Source of the DNA: an uncultured Mycoplasma sp.
GTDB taxonomy: Bacteria; Bacillota_I; Bacilli_A; RF39; UBA660
NCBI GenBank assembly: GCA_947565485.1
Contig: CANOGG010000033.1
Coordinates: 1-8,948 of the forward strand
Length of the DNA: 8,948 nt
Reading direction: 5' to 3'
Below, piece by piece: positions 6,960-8,948 of this stretch; positions within the stretch are counted from its first letter, which is position 1; each line of letters opens with the position of its first letter. The notes below the pieces were generated by a model. The model was not told where the DNA came from, searched no databases, and worked only from the letters and a program-made list of their open reading frames with translations. The translations under genes were made by a program, and so were the position numbers.

Positions 6960-8864
6960 TTATTTAGTATTTTTAACCTCGGATAGTTCTTGCTTAAATG
7001 CTATTATTTGTTCGAGTTTAAATTTTAAACGGTATAGTTCTTTTAAAATTAGAATAATCATTTCTAAGTTGGGGTCATTTAAGATGATTCTTTCTTCATG
7101 ATTTAGAGAAGATTTATGGCTATTTAAATTGTTTTCAGGATTTTTTCTGGTTAAAATGTTTTGGTGCCATATTAAGAGATTTTCAAGTTTTAAGAGATTT
7201 TTAAGTTTAGTTGTTATTTCATTTCTAATATCAGATGGAATATATTCATTTTTAGCAAGCTCTTGTAAATCTTTGATAATATCAATTAGGATACCAGAGT
7301 TTGGAATATTTTGGTTAAGATAATTTTGAGCATTAGATATTTCATTTAAAGTAGTCTTAAAGCCAGTATAAATAACGACATATTTATTTAATGCGGTTAT
7401 TAGGGGTTGTAATTCTTCCTTTAGATTTGATTCAACAGAAGCAATTTCGATGTTTTTCGAGTCAAAAAGAAGTTGTTCATATTTATTTAGAATTATGGAT
7501 ATCTCGTCGTGATATAATTTTTGGTTTTTGGGGTCTAGTTCGGCAAGTATTTCTAAAATTAGTTTAATTAGCCTAGAGGTTTCATGGGAAGAATTTCCAG
7601 AAGTAAATTCTTTAATTTTAATTAGATGTTTTGATTTTTCATAAAGGCAGTCTACCTCGTATAAAAAATCTTGCTCAATGTCTTTTGTGAGTGATAGTTT
7701 TATTTCACTGTTAAAAGCCGTTATTAGGATATAGCTAGATATTTCTTTTTTAGTGGAATTTAGTAATTCTTTGAGACTATTTAGAAGAGAGGAATTTTTA
7801 TATTTATTGGATGTGGCAATAATAAATTTGATTTTGTCAGAGGATAGGTCTTCTTCATTAAAATCTTTAGTTTCAAAATAATTTTCGTAGGTAAGGATTT
7901 TATTTAAGAGACTTTGATACTTAGTATTGGTTTTTAATTTATTTATTATAGTTTCTAAGTTTGTTATGAGATTAGCTTTTAAGATTTTGGGGCTATTATG
8001 ACCGAGACTTAGAGTAATAGCGCTATCTTCAAGAGTCGGTTTAGTATCAATTTTATTTAACTCTTCTTCATATTCGTTAAATAGAGTGGCAACAAGATTT
8101 TCGATGGCTGTTCTTTCTTCATAATTTAGAGTGCTGATAATGGTAAATATTTGGGATTTTAGAAGATTTAGTTCATCATTTTGTGGTACATCATCAATTA
8201 AGGTTGTTGGATCAAAAGAAGAATCTTCGATAATAGGAATATTCCACCCCTCTAATATTTTGGTTATTTTTCTTTTTTCAAAGAAAGTTAACTTGGGACC
8301 AAAAATGGTAATCTTTAACTCACGATTGCCGAAAACATTAGTTTTTGTAAGTAATTCGTTGATAAAGGCTGGGACTAGATGATTAATATTATGAATATAT
8401 ATTTCGGTAATAGAGTTAGGAAGAGCACTATGTAGCAATCTAGTATTGGCGCCAATAATTATTCTTTTTAGAGGATTGCCAGAAAAAGCGTATCCCCCTA
8501 TTTCTAAGACACTATCAGGAATATAGATACTAGATATATTGTTATTTGAAAAGGCACTATCACTGATAACTTTTAATGTAGATGGTAAATTTACTTGAAC
8601 TAATTTGTTACTAGAAAAAGCGTCACTATAAAGCCATTCTAGACCAGTTGGAAGGTTTAGAGTAGTTAAATTATTAAGACTACAAGCATTATTATATATA
8701 GTTTTGAGACTGGTTGGGAAAACAATGCTATCTAATTTTTTATTTTCTAAAGCATTCATATGAAGTTCCTCTACTCCTTCGGGAATAGTAATATCTTTTT
8801 TAGGGCCAGAGTATTTTTTTAAAGCATTTGATACTATGAGCCATTCAGTATTATTTAAATTCAT
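6960..8864 (-). CDS. LRR_5 (BspA-type) repeat protein with long helical C-terminal region, paralogue B
   Basis: The 634-residue product has the same plan as its downstream neighbour. A cap (MNLNNTEWLI, residues 1-22) is followed by five 22-residue LRR_5 repeats (23-132), with LP at the strand end and AFSSN or AFSNN at the turn. A weaker sixth repeat and closing segment (FFEKRKITKILEGWNIP) reach about 212, with a short acidic linker and then about 400 helical residues. The first 134 residues align with paralogue A without gaps, about a third identical by eye. The helical parts share ITLSL (283-287), LKT followed by Y-SL and YE (310-327), and TKKE (371-374). No signal peptide, membrane segment or wall anchor is visible. 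The ATG at 8864 has a perfect AAGGAGGT eight bases upstream. Gaps of 18 bp and 16 bp to its neighbours indicate one operon. Function is unknown. Confidence 0.85.
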   Translation of the reverse strand: MNLNNTEWLIVSNALKKYSGPKKDITIPEGVEELHMNALENKKLDSIVFPTSLKTIYNNACSLNNLTTLNLPTGLEWLYSDAFSSNKLVQVNLPSTLKVISDSAFSNNNISSIYIPDSVLEIGGYAFSGNPLKRIIIGANTRLLHSALPNSITEIYIHNINHLVPAFINELLTKTNVFGNRELKITIFGPKLTFFEKRKITKILEGWNIPIIEDSSFDPTTLIDDVPQNDELNLLKSQIFTIISTLNYEERTAIENLVATLFNEYEEELNKIDTKPTLEDSAITLSLGHNSPKILKANLITNLETIINKLKTNTKYQSLLNKILTYENYFETKDFNEEDLSSDKIKFIIATSNKYKNSSLLNSLKELLNSTKKEISSYILITAFNSEIKLSLTKDIEQDFLYEVDCLYEKSKHLIKIKEFTSGNSSHETSRLIKLILEILAELDPKNQKLYHDEISIILNKYEQLLFDSKNIEIASVESNLKEELQPLITALNKYVVIYTGFKTTLNEISNAQNYLNQNIPNSGILIDIIKDLQELAKNEYIPSDIRNEITTKLKNLLKLENLLIWHQNILTRKNPENNLNSHKSSLNHEERIILNDPNLEMIILILKELYRLKFKLEQIIAFKQELSEVKNTK

Positions 8865-8882
8865 GATTTTTTACCTCCTTTT

Positions 8883-8948
8883 TTATCTTTTACGAGCAAT
8901 GTTTATTTCTTCTTTCATTCTGATTATTTCTTCAAGACTAGTTTTAAG
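8883..8948 (-). CDS. C-terminal end of a third paralogous protein (partial)
   Basis: Only the last 21 codons and a TAA stop (8885-8883) are inside the window; the rest lies beyond the right edge. The peptide (LKTSLEEIIRMKEEINIARKR, 21 residues with its final Arg) parallels the end of paralogue B (LKELYRLKFKLEQIIAFKQE) and, more loosely, of paralogue A (ISKLYAIKYRIIEDIKQ). It also ends in the same basic tail. The 18-bp gap to paralogue B contains that gene's ribosome binding site. I infer that this is a third member of the LRR array; whether it carries LRR repeats cannot be seen here. Confidence 0.6.
   Translation of the reverse strand, partial: LKTSLEEIIRMKEEINIARKR

Overview
The window looks like a chromosomal piece of an AT-rich, low-GC Gram-positive bacterium (Firmicutes, Bacilli or Erysipelotrichia-like, probably host-associated). 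The reasons are the AT-rich base composition, AGGAGG-type ribosome binding sites, the Bacillus-like rnc-smc pair, LRR_5 (BspA-type) leucine-rich repeat proteins and a TasA/camelysin-like surface protein. The genetic code is the standard one: tryptophans in smc and the LRR genes are TGG, and rnc ends in TGA. The lineage is inferred; no rRNA or other placing marker is present.

Layout from left to right. Positions 1-531 (minus strand) hold the middle of a secreted surface protein that runs off the left edge. Its N-terminal signal peptide and most of its first domain appear to be missing. Positions 532-1315 are a long AT-rich non-coding stretch. It holds a candidate plus-strand small RNA with its own promoter and terminator (about 928-1032), a weaker minus-strand terminator, two perfect AT-rich palindromes, and a bidirectional terminator that closes the smc transcript.

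Positions 1316-4918 (minus strand) hold rnc (RNase III) followed 6 bp later by smc, the chromosome-organising SMC ATPase. The SMC is unusually short, about 980 residues, with both coiled-coil arms shortened by similar amounts. The pair is separated from the upstream genes by an intrinsic terminator and has its own TATAAT box. The ftsY gene that often follows smc in Firmicutes is absent.

Positions 5018-8948 (minus strand) hold a tandem array of at least three paralogous genes with gaps of 16 and 18 bp. Each of the two complete proteins has a short N-terminal cap, about five or six 22-residue LRR_5 repeats, and then about 400 residues of predicted helical sequence that I do not recognise. None has a visible signal peptide, membrane segment or wall anchor, so these appear to be cytoplasmic LRR proteins. 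The third member is seen only as its last 21 residues. Transcription order is third member, second LRR gene, first LRR gene, terminator, then rnc-smc. The array is the most novel content here; its function cannot be read from the sequence.
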